Source: Trichoplax adhaerens
Taxonomy: Eukaryota; Placozoa; Uniplacotomia; Trichoplacea; Trichoplacidae
NCBI RefSeq assembly: GCF_000150275.1
Contig: NW_002060946.1
Location: 5,059,035-5,123,034, forward strand
Length of the DNA: 64,000 bases
Direction of reading: 5' to 3'
Shown: positions 26,256 to 38,144 of the stretch, piece after piece
How the letters are laid out: every line of letters starts with the position of its first letter
Numbering within the stretch: the stretch's first letter is position 1
Notes under the pieces: generated by a model
Databases searched by the model: none
Seen by the model: the letters and a program-made list of their open reading frames with translations, nothing else
Told to the model about the DNA's origin: nothing
Program-made: the position numbers and the translations under genes

Positions 26256-27090
26256 CGTCATATTTTATACAGTCACGACCTGAACTCGATTTCAGTAAAG
26301 TTTTGGCAACATTGTCAGCTCAAGGAGACCTTGGGAACTGTTCTAGTTTTAAAATGGCTGAAATTCGGTTCTAATTCATCCTGTTTGATATCATGGCAAT
26401 CTTGACTCTATCAGACTAAAATTTCAGCAACATTGTCTATTGATGGTAGGGATTCGTAACCTTTATTCAAGTCCAAAAATGATTGAATATTGGTTTCGAT
26501 TCGCCCTGTTGGCTATTATGATAGTTTTGACTTAATTAGAGTAGAGTTATAGCAGTAATGTGTGTTAGTGGGGACTCTGCGAAATTTTGTTCTAGTTTAA
26601 AGCTGATTGAAAATGGGTTCTGATTCGTCCTGTTGGATATCATGATGAGATATCTCAACGCTATTACAAGTAGGATTTTAGCAATATTGTATGATAATGA
26701 GGACCTTGTGAACTTTTATTCTATTTTAAAAGTCCTTCAAATTGGTTTTAATTCGTCTAACTGGATAACATGACTATCTTAACTCTAGCAGAGCAAAATT
26801 TGGCAACATTGTATGTTAGTAGGGGACCTTACAAACTTTTATTCTAGTTTAAAAGTCATTTAAAATTGATTCTAATTTGTCTATTTTTGACATCATGCCC
26901 AAATCAACTCTAATAGAGTAAAATTTCAGTAAGATTGCGTGCTGATCGAGTAGAAATGGAAGCAACATGGTGAGTTAGTGGAGACCGCTAGAAGTCATTA
27001 AAAATTGGCTCTGATTCGTTGCATTAAACATAATAACAATCTTAACCCTATTACGGTAAATTGGAAGCAACATTGTGAGTTCTTGCTAAC
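26256..27090. repeat. Tandem array, about 121-129-base unit, seven copies
   Basis: The word GCAACATTGT or a close variant recurs at about 26306, 26427, 26552, 26681, 26803, 26929 and 27070. Units share ATTGGTTCTAATTCGTCCTG, TTGGATATCATGA, CTTGACTCTA and AGTAAAATTTCAGCAACATT. A short open frame at 26157-26405 overlaps the first copies. It is broken in the others, so it is not a gene. Confidence 0.85.
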
Positions 27091-27174
27091 TCTATAATCT
27101 TTATTTCTCACTCAAATAAATCAATATTCCAGATTTTGTAGCTCTATCCTTCTATAGTATGTAGTTCTACCTCG

Positions 27175-27590
27175 TAGGATTACATCACAAATGCAGTAAA
27201 ATTCGATGCAATACTACTGGGTTAAAAATTGAAATGGATTACAAAATAACATGAAACTGATCTCTCCTTCTCGATCGTTATACCTTATCCTTTTTCATTT
27301 CAAATCCTGTAGAATTCGATACAGTATGATTAGGTTAAGAATTTAAATGGATTATGAAATAAACATGAAACTGATCTATCCTTCTTGATCGTTCTACCCC
27401 AGTATTTTTTATGATAAATCCTATGGAATTTGATACAGCACTATGTGAATCCAGGTGGATTATACAGTGGAAATAACATGAAAGTGATCTTTACTTCTTG
27501 ATGTTACACCTTGTCATTTTATATCGTATACCCGGTAGAATTCGATGCAGAGCTATTGGGTAGGAATTTTGATTGATCAATGTCTACAGA
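27175..27590. repeat. Tandem array, about 113-base unit, four copies
   Basis: ATTCGATGCA or variants occur at 27201, 27314, 27428 and 27540, giving steps of 113, 114 and 112. Each unit continues with AAATGGATTA, AACATGAAACTGATCT and CTTCTTGATCGTT. The unit is unrelated to the array just upstream although nearly the same length. Confidence 0.82.
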
Positions 27591-27639
27591 TATCAAAAAG
27601 AATCTTTTAAAGTGGAAATCTGTTGTCTTGATTTCCGTT

Positions 27640-28859
27640 AAAGTAATCCATTCTATATTCTATCTCTGTGTAGAGAGGATATAATATCATGTGATTGTGG
27701 CAGATTCATTGGGATAAATTGCGACTGAAATAGAGAAGCTCCACTAGGAATCAATAGCTATAAAGCGAAAGCTACAAACTGAATTGTTATTTAAACAGAA
27801 TTCGAACAAACTACTTTCGAAATGAAAGGAAGGCTTCATGATGAAAAATCATTTGTGCATTTAGTCATGATTTAGTTTCTCTTCCGTCTAAGGATATCGA
27901 TGATATGAAAATAGTCAATTGATCTGATGCCATAAAGCTATTAAGTTATTCAGGGCTTAAGAAGAAGATGGAAGGCAGCAAAATCAAGAAATATCTAGCA
28001 ATGGATAGGATACTGAAAAGAAAGGAAATAGATCCTATTGCCGGCGAAGAAAGGATACAAGGCTTTTGGGAGTTAGGACTGAAATGAGGTGAGATTCTGT
28101 CGCAAGAAGAAGAAGAGGATGGCCCTCTATTTTTATTTTATACCATAAACGGATTCATCCCAACTATACCAAAGAGATTATACGAGAGATATGATGGAGT
28201 CAAAACTGATGGGATAGACAGAAATCAAGATCCTCAAGCAGTCAAGGAGCGAATTGGCTTATAAAATAGTATAAGTTTGCATTTTATACTTTTAAAATGA
28301 GGCATTCTATTCCCTGTAAAGCGATGGAGGGGATCGTTCAATAAAGGACCAATCGAATCAATCCCCAAGGGAATATTAAGCCGGTAAGAAGGTTCAAGAT
28401 ATAATCTTATTCCATTACCGATGTTTGAGTTATTTTCCTATTTTGATCTTGAACTCGATCATATCTTGCTTTAATAGATCGATTCGATAGAAATAAATGA
28501 CTGCCAAGAGTTGATCCCATCGGCAAGATAATAAAATAGCTCAATTTTGACCTCTTTGATTATCATATTATTTGATATTGATAGTAGTGAAAAAGAATTC
28601 TAACAACATTCAGAAATGAACTGAATAACTAGACAAAATAAGGGAATTTAAAGGCAAAATTCTATCCAGGGGAGGATAAAAGAAAGAATGGAATCGTTAC
28701 GATAACATGATATTCCATCAATAATAGGATAAAAATGTTAATTGACATGGGTAGTAGAAACAAATAACGGAAAAAGAGTTAAATTATCAAGTTAATTATC
28801 GTTGCTTCCACCGGGTAGATTGCATTGACTATGGAGGATAAAAGGGAGAGAGAAAGAGA
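27640..28859. other. Purine-rich gene-free block with possible broken coding relic
   Basis: No intact gene. From about 27852 to 28085 one plus-strand frame reads AFSHDLVSLPSKDIDDMKIV, one stop, then about 55 open codons including SDAIKLLSYSGLKKKMEGS and IDPIAGEERIQGFWELGLK. The composition is protein-like, but I recognise no family. It could be a decayed gene or element, or chance in a purine-rich stretch, where stop codons are less frequent. Confidence 0.3.
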
Positions 28860-29600
28860 AAATGATAGATTTAGTAAGTGTATTGGAGAAATGATGCATG
28901 GATCATGATTAAAGTAAAACTGGAAATGGAATTAGAGTAATCATCGTTATTGTTTCATTTCCGAATAGAAATCGTATAGGCTCTAATTGGGTTATTGGTC
29001 CATTTCTACTTGTTGAGAAAGAGTTCAGCTTCATCGAAACCGCCATCAACAGCTGATGAGAGAAAAATAAAGTAAACGACTTCTAGTTCTAGGATGTAGA
29101 TGATGTCAAAATTACAAATAAAGTGATTTCAGTCATTGTTGCCGACCATTTGCCAAATTAATTGGTGTAAGACTTTATTGAGTTGTTGATCGATTACTAC
29201 TGTAATTGTTGAGAAAGGATTAAACTCCATCTAGAACGCCATCAACAGCTCATGAGTCAAAATAAAGTAGCGGACTCGATTGGAGAAAGCATCAATAGGG
29301 TGATGATATTCAATTAGAAATGGAGCGATTTTAGCGATCGTTATCGATTATTTTCTCCATTAAAATCATATAAGAGTCAATAATTGATTTCTACTTGTTG
29401 AGAAAGAAACAAATTCTATCTATGGCCGCTATAAGAACTTACTAAGAGAAAATTAAGTATCGAAATTTTCTAGAAGAAATTAAGTCAAGTTAGACATGGA
29501 GCGATCGTTATCGATCATTTTCTATACTCCAATCCCAGAGAGCTTTAACAAGTCAATTTCTACTTGTTAAGAAGGTGTTTATCTCTACCGCCATAAACAG
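28860..29600. repeat. Diverged tandem array, about 170-196-base unit, four copies
   Basis: TTGTTGAGAAAG or a close variant recurs at about 29012, 29208, 29397 and 29567. It is followed by TC/AT-rich words and ACCGCCATCAACAGCT in the first copies. The preceding half shares AAAATGGAGCGATTTTAGC-like and GATCATTTTCT segments. Confidence 0.7.
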
Positions 29601-29990
29601 CTTCGTTAGGGAAATGAGAACTCATCATGGCTTATTAGAAATAAGAAATAAGACTGCTTCTAGAATGAACATTTATCTAAGCCGCTACCAATAGCTTAAT
29701 AAGAGAAAATAGAACTAGTCGTTAGTAACGAGCAATAAGACTACTGGAGGAAACATCGATTTATATTGTCATCAGCAGCTTAATGAATTATAAACGAAAA
29801 TAGAATCGGTCATGGTTCATTCGAAACAAGGCATTCAATTACTGGAAGAAATATCGATTTATACCGCCATCAACAACTTAGGAAGGGAAAATAGAATCAA
29901 TCATGCTTCCTTAGAAACAGGAAACAAAACTACTGGAGGAATCATCGATCTATACCGCCATCAACAGCTTAGCAAGTGAAAAGAACGTAC
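29601..29990. repeat. Tandem array, about 92-98-base unit, four copies
   Basis: ATCGATTTATACCGCCATCA and variants occur at about 29755, 29853 and 29945, with an older copy near 29665. Units share GAAAATAGAATC, ATGGTTCATT or GCTTCCTTAG, and ACTACTGGAGGAA. The CCGCCATCAACAGCTTA part also occurs in the longer unit just upstream. The short array may therefore be a sub-unit amplification from it. Confidence 0.75.
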
Positions 29991-31735
29991 GACAGTCATA
30001 ATAAAGTAAAAGATTTACTCTGGGGCTTGCTGATGATGGAAAAGATATTGGCCATCATGGATCAAAATAAAGTGGTTGGAAGAGACAAAAAGGGATGAAG
30101 AAATAGTTTACAAACTGCTGTAGAGTTTCAATCGGAGTGACAAGTGTAGGATAGATTGTCGATAATCCAAGAATGAAAAACGATAGAATAGAGTGTAAAC
30201 AGATCAAGTGGGGCCTTATTGAACATGATGGGTCATGAAGTGAAAGATGGACGGAGACGAGAATAAAATGATACTTGCTTTTGAATGTTCATTTTTAATG
30301 ACAATATATTGAAAAGGCGATGATGAAAATTCAATTGCGGACAAATAAAAACTAGATGATGGCTTTAAACTTATTGATCTTGATTTGATTGTGACGACAG
30401 TAAATGAAGATGTAAAATGGAAATTTATAACTCATTTATAATATTCTTTTAAACCATCATAATATAATATTACAAAGCTAGAGTGAGATGATAGTCAATA
30501 ATGAAATGCTCGACAAATATGAAGTTACAATATAGGACAACTCATATTATCCATGAAAAATAAATAAAACTACTCCGTAACAACTTATTAACCGCTAACT
30601 GTTGAAAAGGCGATGAGAGAAGAAATGAAAGTGTTTGTTAAAACGCTATTGGATCAAGTTGATTTGTATCACTATCCTTCATATCCCTTTATCCATATGA
30701 CAGCGTCATGAGCATATCTCAAGAAGAAGAAGATAATCATGTCGAATAAAGTGCTCGTTAGAAATAAAAATCAAACGTAAAACTATCTTCTCGTCAGAAC
30801 GAGCGAGCAGTAGGGGGAAAAATGGCATAAGCAATGGATTGGAAAATAACTCCAGTCAAAGTAGAAAGAGAAAGCAATACAAAGACAAATTGTTGATTAA
30901 CGATGATTTTCATTTTTAGTTTAGTATCTTAATTAATTAGATCATGGCGACAAGGGCTTTTCACCTTGAATCATGGCTTACTTAGATGGATAGAGCTGAA
31001 TGAAATTGATCTTATACCCTTAATTAGAAATCGATTGAACAACATACCTGATGGAGAGGATAGCCTATTCAACGGAGAGTATGGCGGAAAGAAGAGGGGG
31101 CAAAAAAATATGGCCTAAAGTAGTCGAATTGATGAATCCAATCCAATACAGCAAAAGACAAGCCAAGAAAGAATAAGGAGAATAGTTGAAAAAGTTGAAA
31201 TCCAAAATGGACTTTTGGCTTTAATAAGGGTCAACGAATTTCAATCGGCTAACTCGATTGAATTGGTCCTTAATCCACGATTTTAATGGACTAATTTAGA
31301 AAGCGAGTAGAAGCCAAGTTGGTCAATCAGGAAGAGAAATGGGGGGGAAAAAAAACTATTTTACGAACTGGCAATCAACTAAAGGGAAAGCCAATCCAAA
31401 AAGGAAATGGAAAAGACAAAATCAACGAGTGCAAAAAAACAGGCTGAATGTGTCAAGAGTGAAAGAGGAAATCAAATTGAATTGATGAGCGATGAAACAG
31501 TAGTCTATGGGCTCCCCAAAATGGCAGGTGCAAGCATAGAAATTGATTGAAGTCTAAATTAGACAATATTACAGGTGGCATCTGTTGCTATTGATAACAA
31601 AAAGAAAAGTTCAATAAAAAAGAATAATATTTCATCAATAGCTATTTTAAGTTAGTGGGATTAAAACAATACTAAATATTTGATTATTGTTAGAGGATGA
31701 CTAAGTGGAGAAAAAATAAGGTTACACACAAAACA
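29991..31735. other. Purine-rich gene-free stretch
   Basis: The plus strand is dominated by A and G with many GAAA, AAGAGA and GGAAA words. There is a G7 run at 31341-31347. No coding exon or clear tandem array is recognised. Confidence 0.45.
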
Positions 31736-31799
31736 GAAAGACATCAATGGCTTTGATCAGCATAATTATGATTAACACATAGTCTAATAGACAAATGGC

Positions 31800-32620
31800 T
31801 ATCGTTGAAATGATAGTTATTGACCATGGCTATCATTCAGTCACAATATCAAAATAAACACCAGTAGATCCATCATCGTTGATAATTCAATGGTAGCAAG
31901 ATGAAAGTGGAGAGAAACGCTATCCTTGCCACTTGCATCGATAGATCACCTTCGTGCTTTTTCTACTTTAGATCGATCCATGGTTATCGTTGAAATCATG
32001 GCTATTGACTAGGTCGATCGTCCAGTTACAATATCAACACAAACATCATTAGATCCATCGTCGTTGATCATGACAGTAAGATGAGAGAAATACTTACCTC
32101 TTGAGTCTATCAATCATCATTGGCTTTCTCCTTTTGGCCTGGTGGATAGCCATGTTTTCCAATTTCGTTTATCGTCTTTTTATCCGCTTGTTGTAACCAT
32201 GGTTATTGACTAGATCGATTATCCAGTCATCAAATCAAAAGAAATGCCTTTAAATCCGTCGTCGTTGATCATGACAGTAAGATGAGAGAAATACTTACTT
32301 CTTGAGTCTATCAATCATCATTGGCTTTCTCCTTTTGGCCTGGTGGATAGCCATGCTTTCCAATTTCGTTCATCGTCCTTTTATCCACTTGTTGTAATCA
32401 TGGTTATTGACTAGGTCGATTATCTAGTCACCAAATCAAAATAAGCACCAGCGGATCCATCGTCCTTGATCATGCTAGCTAGGTGAGAGAAATGCTATTC
32501 TTACACACTCGGGTTCATCAATCGCCTTTGGCTATCTAGTTTTGGCCTGCTTAGATAGTCATACTTTTCAATCTCGTTTATCGCCTTTTTACCCCCTTGA
32601 AGAGGGCTAACGCATGGTAA
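31800..32620. repeat. Tandem array, 201-base unit, four copies, two almost identical
   Basis: GATCATGACAGTAAGATGAG occurs at 32066 and 32267. A variant (GATCATGCTAGCTAGGTGAG) follows 201 bases later at 32468, and an older one lies near 31881. The blocks from 32066 and 32267 are nearly identical along the unit, including AATCATCATTGGCTTTCTCC, TTTTGGCCTGGTGGATAGCC and ATGGTTATTGACTAG. The outer copies are more diverged. A 94-codon minus-strand open frame at 32501-32785 overlaps the end and has no protein-like features. Confidence 0.88.
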
Positions 32621-32999
32621 CATGAAGAAGGTAGGAAAAAGGTAATCACCGGAAGAGAATTGGGGTAGATCGGATTTGTAACCACATCTTTGCTCAACTT
32701 TCTTTATTCTAAATGGATATGAACTGCATGATTTCGTTAGCCAAGTCAATGAATGGAATATTAAGTGAACAAGGCGGCAAAGCATGACAAAATACTTCGA
32801 CCCATATTATCTTGCTTCTTTTTTTCTACTTTCTAAATTATAGCCGTCTATATTGGCTACAATAGTGTTCAGTAAAGAAAGCAACAGCTATGAAAATAAC
32901 GCGGATAGGCATGATCTTCATACTTATGTTCTCGTAGATGAAAAAAGCCGATTGCCATAGCACATTTACCTCTTTCTTTTTATCTTGCTCTATTCTAAC

Positions 33000-33720
33000 T
33001 TGGACTTACTACGATAGCCCTTGCATCATGATCGGTTGCGAAGATGAATGGCAAAGTTAAGAAAGTGATAACTAGGAAATCGATTTCTCTCCTTTGGCTT
33101 TCCATCGTTTAACTTTGGCGTACTACGACAGTCTATGGATCATGATCGATTACCCGTATCAACTGTTTTAGTTAAGGGAGCAAAGATGACGATATCGATT
33201 TCTCTCCTTTAGCTTTCTATATTCGAATGAAGATGGACTACGGTAGTAAATCGATCACTTTTGATTGGAACGATCAACTGTTTCAGTTAAGAAAGCGACA
33301 ACAACGGCGTTTATAGTCTAGTTTAGATATCGATTACGGTAGTATATCGATCATAATCGATTGCGAATAGCAACTGTTTTAGTTGAGAAAGCAATGACAA
33401 GGATGTCTATATTCTAGTTTAGATGTGGACTATGGTAGTATATTAATCAATGCTGATTGCGATTAGGAACTATTTCAGTCACGACAACGACGACAAATAC
33501 GTCTATATTCTTATTTGGATGTTGACTACGGTAGTATATTGATCATGATCGATTGGGAATAGGAACTATTTCATTTAAGAAACTATTTCAGCCACGACAA
33601 CGACGACAAATACGTCTATATTCTTGTTTGGATGTTAACTACGGTAGTATATTGATCATGATCGATTGGAATAAAAACTATTTCATTTAAAAGGAAGCGA
33701 CCACTAAGGCATCTATTTCT
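33000..33720. repeat. Tandem array, about 96-114-base unit, seven copies
   Basis: GACTACGGTAGTATATTGAT and variants recur at about 33007, 33121, 33235, 33332, 33428, 33524 and 33637. Each is followed by CATGATCGATTG and AACTGTTTCAGTTAAGAAAG. TATCGATC-type words occur in nearly every unit. Step size falls from about 114 to about 96, then returns to 113. Confidence 0.8.
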
Positions 33721-33894
33721 CTCCGCTAGCTTTCTACAGTATATTCTACTTCCGGCAGATTACGTGCATAGACATTTTAATCTAGATGGGCTAAGGCAAT
33801 CAATCGATCCATTGCGATTATAAACTAATTCAGTCACGAAAACAACGACGATTTAGCTTTCTATATTCTAGTTTTGTTTGTTTTAACTGTCTAC

Positions 33895-34080
33895 ATTCTT
33901 TTCTAATTAGTGGTAGGCAGTGAAATCGGCCATTGTTGCTTGGTAGCGCTACCGGTAAGTAGTTAAAAAGTGGCTAATCGGAAAGAAAGCGATCACTCTG
34001 TCCTGCTTAGCTAACTACCCTCTATTTTTTAACTTACAGGTAGGTAGTAGTGAAATGGGTCATGGTTATCTGGTACTATT
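33895..34080. repeat. Two-copy repeat, about 128-base spacing
   Basis: GGTAGGCAGTGAAATCGGCC (about 33911) and GGTAGGTAGTAGTGAAATGG (about 34039) head two related blocks. Both contain TGGTTGCTTGGTA- or TATCTGGTAC-like words. The pair lies between two larger arrays. Confidence 0.5.
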
Positions 34081-34575
34081 GTAAATCTACAATTTGGTGA
34101 AGTAATTGGAAATGAAATTTCCAATATGAGATTAAAATCGATCTGATGAGAATAATGGCATGATAAATACCATGAAATGGATCAATTTCATTCTCTTTGC
34201 AGCCTGTGTGGCAAAGAAATGGTGGCGAAGGAACAATTCAATTGGGTAAAGCAATTGGAGATGAAATTTCCCTGATGAAATCAAAAATGGATCGGGTGAG
34301 AAGAGTTATACGTTAAATACGAGGGAATAGATCGATTTCATACTCATGGCCAAAATGGTTGTTATAAGATATCAACCAGTCATAGAACGATTAAAATGGA
34401 TGAAGCAATTAGAGATGATATTTCCTTAGTGAGACTAAAGCCTAACAGGCTAGAAAAATGATACCGTCAATATGAGGAAATGGATCGATTTTATACTCTC
34501 CGTGGTCAAGAATAGTCGTCGTAGAACGATTAAATTGGGCAAAGTAAATAGAAACGCTAGTTTTCATGACGAGAT
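34081..34575. repeat. Tandem array, about 150-base unit, 3-4 copies
   Basis: ATGAAATTTCC or variants occur at about 34112, 34261 and 34414. Each is preceded by AATTGG and GTAAAGCAATTGGAG, and followed by GAATAATG/ATACGTTAAATACGAGG and ATGGATCGATTTCATACTC. A final partial copy starts near 34535. Confidence 0.75.
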
Positions 34576-35655
34576 CAAAGTCTACACTATCGTCACTGCG
34601 TTGATTTACTTTTTTTTATTCAAGATTTAAGTAAGACAATCCACAAAGTAAACAAATAGAATTGTTTTAAAATGTTCGTTGCAGGCTCGATATGAGCAAT
34701 GATCATTATTTCAAGTTGTTTTACTCCAGCTGTCGGGCTATAAAGTGTTGAGAAAGAGATTGGATTGAGGGGATGGACAAGTTAGACATAGACTGTAGTT
34801 TTATTCAGGCGGAAGATAGATTCATATGATCGATTTTGCTACCGGCATATTGCTAGCCATTCGAGTAGATGATAGATTGTAGCTTTCATCCGGACAACGA
34901 TATATAGGATTATTACGTCAAGTTTGCGGTCTTCTTGTTGAAGATTGAACTTAGAGAAAAGGGAGAATCCACAGAGATTCTAGATTTCATTTTAAAAGCG
35001 GAATACATCAGATTCATGTATTAAGTTATCCTAATCGCTCTAGCAGTTGATGGAAATAGTAGAATAAATAGAATCAATACTAGCTGCCGTTTTCATTCAA
35101 GTAAGGGGAAAATAGACCTTAGTATAGTAAATCCACTTGCTAACTGCATGCTGTTGGCAACTATAGTTATAAGGTAATTGAGAGAAAAGCACATCAATGA
35201 AAATACCCTTCGACTGAGATATTACTACGTTAAGCTATCTTTCTTGATCAAGAATCGAATGAGGAAAGGATGAAATCGAATCGTAGAGTCCGCCCGGATC
35301 AATGCTGACCATTTTCATAGTCTTAACGGATTACTTCTCATGATGGCTTTAAAAATGATATCAAATTTCCCTTACTAGTGAACATAGAAATAGGAGGCAA
35401 ATAGTAGAAACGAATATTTCTCTTCCACGAATACGTTAAAAAGTTGATTTCTTCATTGAAATGTCCAATAGTTGATTGGTCCATGGATATCACTACATAC
35501 ATAATCAATCTTTTTAGCTTGACCTCAGAGGGAAAAGAGGGCTATAACTATAATATTTATTCAATTCATTTTTTCCTTTGCATGACTTAAATGAAGTAGT
35601 TTACATAACTTTAATCAATCATGGATTTTCTTAATAGAATTTGAGTCGATTTTTG
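34576..35655. other. Gene-free stretch, nothing recognised
   Basis: No coding exon or clear array. Possible very diverged duplications around 34800-35230 are too weak to call. Confidence 0.4.
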
Positions 35656-35910
35656 TTATTATGCGATTGGTATAATCTCCATCACGGCCTAGATAGAGAA
35701 ATCTGCCAGTTAAAATTATTTCCACCCTTGCATGAGAACATTTGTATGATTGATATAACCTCCATCATGGTTTAGAGTGAGAAATGTACCAGTTCATAAT
35801 TATTTCTATCCTAGCATAAGAAATTCGATGCAATTGATATAATCTCTATCACAATTTAGATAGAGAAATCTGCAAAGTCAAAAATCGTTTTCCGTATAAG
35901 AAATCTTCAC
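35656..35910. repeat. Tandem array, about 83-base unit, three copies
   Basis: ATAATCTCCATCACGG, ATAACCTCCATCATGG and ATAATCTCTATCACAA lie at 35672, 35755 and 35839 (steps 83 and 84). Each is followed by TTAGATAGAGAAATCTGCCA and a TTATTTCCA segment. Confidence 0.8.
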
Positions 35911-37099
35911 AAAGAAATCAACATGACTTGGATCAAAAGTGTTGGTTCACTTTTCATAACATCCTCTTCTATTAAGCAATTCTGTAACCCTTGATCATCA
36001 TCGTTCTAAAGGGATGAGTAAGCGTTAGAGAAATAAAACTAGATGGAAAAGTTAATCATGCCTTAGACAGACTGATCATTATCCTATATAGGAAATAGAA
36101 AAATGTTCAGACTCAATGGCAGAGTAAAAAAATGGAAAAACGTTCCACTGTTGATTATGGCAACTATTGATACTAGTCTAATTAAGATTGCTGCAAGACA
36201 GTAAACGATTCGATAGTAGAGGTTGTAAGTAACCATTTACTAATTTTAAAATCTGCTATCTTACAAGTTTCCTTTTTTTTTGAGTCAATTAGTCATTGTT
36301 GATCATAACAGCAGTGGCAACTACAGCAATGACAAATAACTAAAGTATTCCAATATTACAATCAGCATCAGCATTCAAAAGAAACGTAGGCTAAAGCTTA
36401 CTCGTCTAATCCAACCGTGGAGAGTTGGGAATTTATTTAGAGTTAGGAAGAAAATGCCTATCAAGAGGTGTATTCCCCTTATTTTAACTACCGTAGCTAG
36501 CTTGGAAAATATACAGCATAATCCAATTGCCGCAAGTTTACAACTGGATGTTTGGTAAGGGAAAAAAGAAATCATGACTCTATTTTTTAGCTGTCTTAGC
36601 GACGGTAACTAGGCTAGATCAAGCAATCTCCTATTTGGCATAAGTAAAATTAAATTGACTGTAGTTGGAATAGGTATAAATTTTCACACCGGAATGGTAA
36701 TAAGTTCAGATTCCATGAAATAAGCGATCCAACAGCACTATAAGTAGACCTAGACTTTAATAAACTTGATGATATAATTTGTATCTTTTTTCAATAATAT
36801 GGAATAAATAATGAGATCTAACTTAATCATGCAATAACAATTAATCAATCAATCAATCAATCAATCTATTCATCGTATCCATCATGTTATATCCTGCCCA
36901 ATGCCAAATGGACAAAAATTAGTAAAGAAAATATTTCTAGCCAAATCAATTCTTAATTTTAAACAACTCATCAGTAAAAATCGACATGGACAAAAACTAT
37001 TTCTGACTAAAAATAGTTATTGAACCTGGACTACTGACTGTCCTATATTGAATGGATGTAGTTACTTTTCAATTTTTCAAGTAGGAGGGATATCGGATA
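35911..37099. other. Gene-free stretch with an AATC microsatellite
   Basis: Six AATC units run from 36843 to 36866. A minus-strand open frame at 36375-36575 has no recognisable features. Confidence 0.5.
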
Positions 37100-37680
37100 C
37101 AATTAGTATTACTATAACCCTAGTTTTATCCAAGCTGATTGTTAAGCGTAACTGAAAATAAATTCGATTATTACTATACCCCAGTTGGTATCAGGGAGGA
37201 AATTAAATTATTAATGATACCATGATCATGATTTGAAATACATCAAATGAAATGATCTGGTTATAAAAATTTTATCCCTAAGCACAAGTTAAGACAATCT
37301 CTTAGAACGGCTAGTTTTCAATCCAAGCTGATCGCTCATCGTTACTTAAAATCAATCCCGATCATGGCTATCCCCTGAGATAGTATCAGGAGAAAAATAA
37401 TTTATTGATGGAAACATAATCATGATTTGAAACAGATCAAATAGAATGATCTGGCTATGAAAAATTTATTCCTAAGCACAATTAAAACCAAGTTAGAATA
37501 GCTGGTTAGCAATTCGAGCTGATTGCTCATCGTTACTCAAAATCAGCTTCGATCATGGCTACCCCTTAATAAGATAGCATCAGGAGAAAATTAAATAATT
37601 ATTGATGACATCATGGTCATGATTTGAAAAGATCAAATGAACTGACATGAAAGCTTTATCTCCTATGCAATGATAGATCA
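37100..37680. repeat. Tandem array, about 195-base unit, three copies
   Basis: CATGATTTGAAA recurs at 37227, 37421 and 37618. Shared flanking words are GGAGAAAATTAAATTATT, AAATGATCTGG, TTATCCCTAAGCACAA and CAAGCTGATTGCTCATCGTT. Confidence 0.82.
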
Positions 37681-38144
37681 AATTGCCATTTAACGATATA
37701 ACAGAATTTGCCTTAATAAAGTAATCATCGGCTCATTCCGTCTTTTAACAGTCTATATACAAGTCAAAAATGTTCAATTTTTATTTTGTTCTTTTACCGC
37801 AACGCGACTGTCGAAGATCAAATGAAATTACTAAATATCAACAAAAAGCCGACATATGGTATTGATTTTTAATCTTATGCATTCATAAATGAGTAATTAT
37901 TATTCACTTTCATCAACGATGTAAGCACGCAATTATATCAACAGAATTATTCACACCGACAATGATTAATTATTGATTTTTACATTCAGTATTTTCCAGA
38001 AGATCATCATAAACTAAAAGACAGAATGTTTATCATGGTAATATTAACACCAAAGTAGAGAATAATTTATTTATTATTGCGTTACATTTCTATTTAATGG
38101 TTTACATCACCATATTTATTTCATTTTACCTTCTATCTTGAAAG

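Noticed and set aside
26157-26405. 82-codon plus-strand open frame
   Set aside because: Runs into the first units of the 121-129-base array. The other copies have stops in the same frame.
32501-32785. 94-codon minus-strand open frame
   Set aside because: Overlaps the edge of the 201-base tandem array and has no conserved features.
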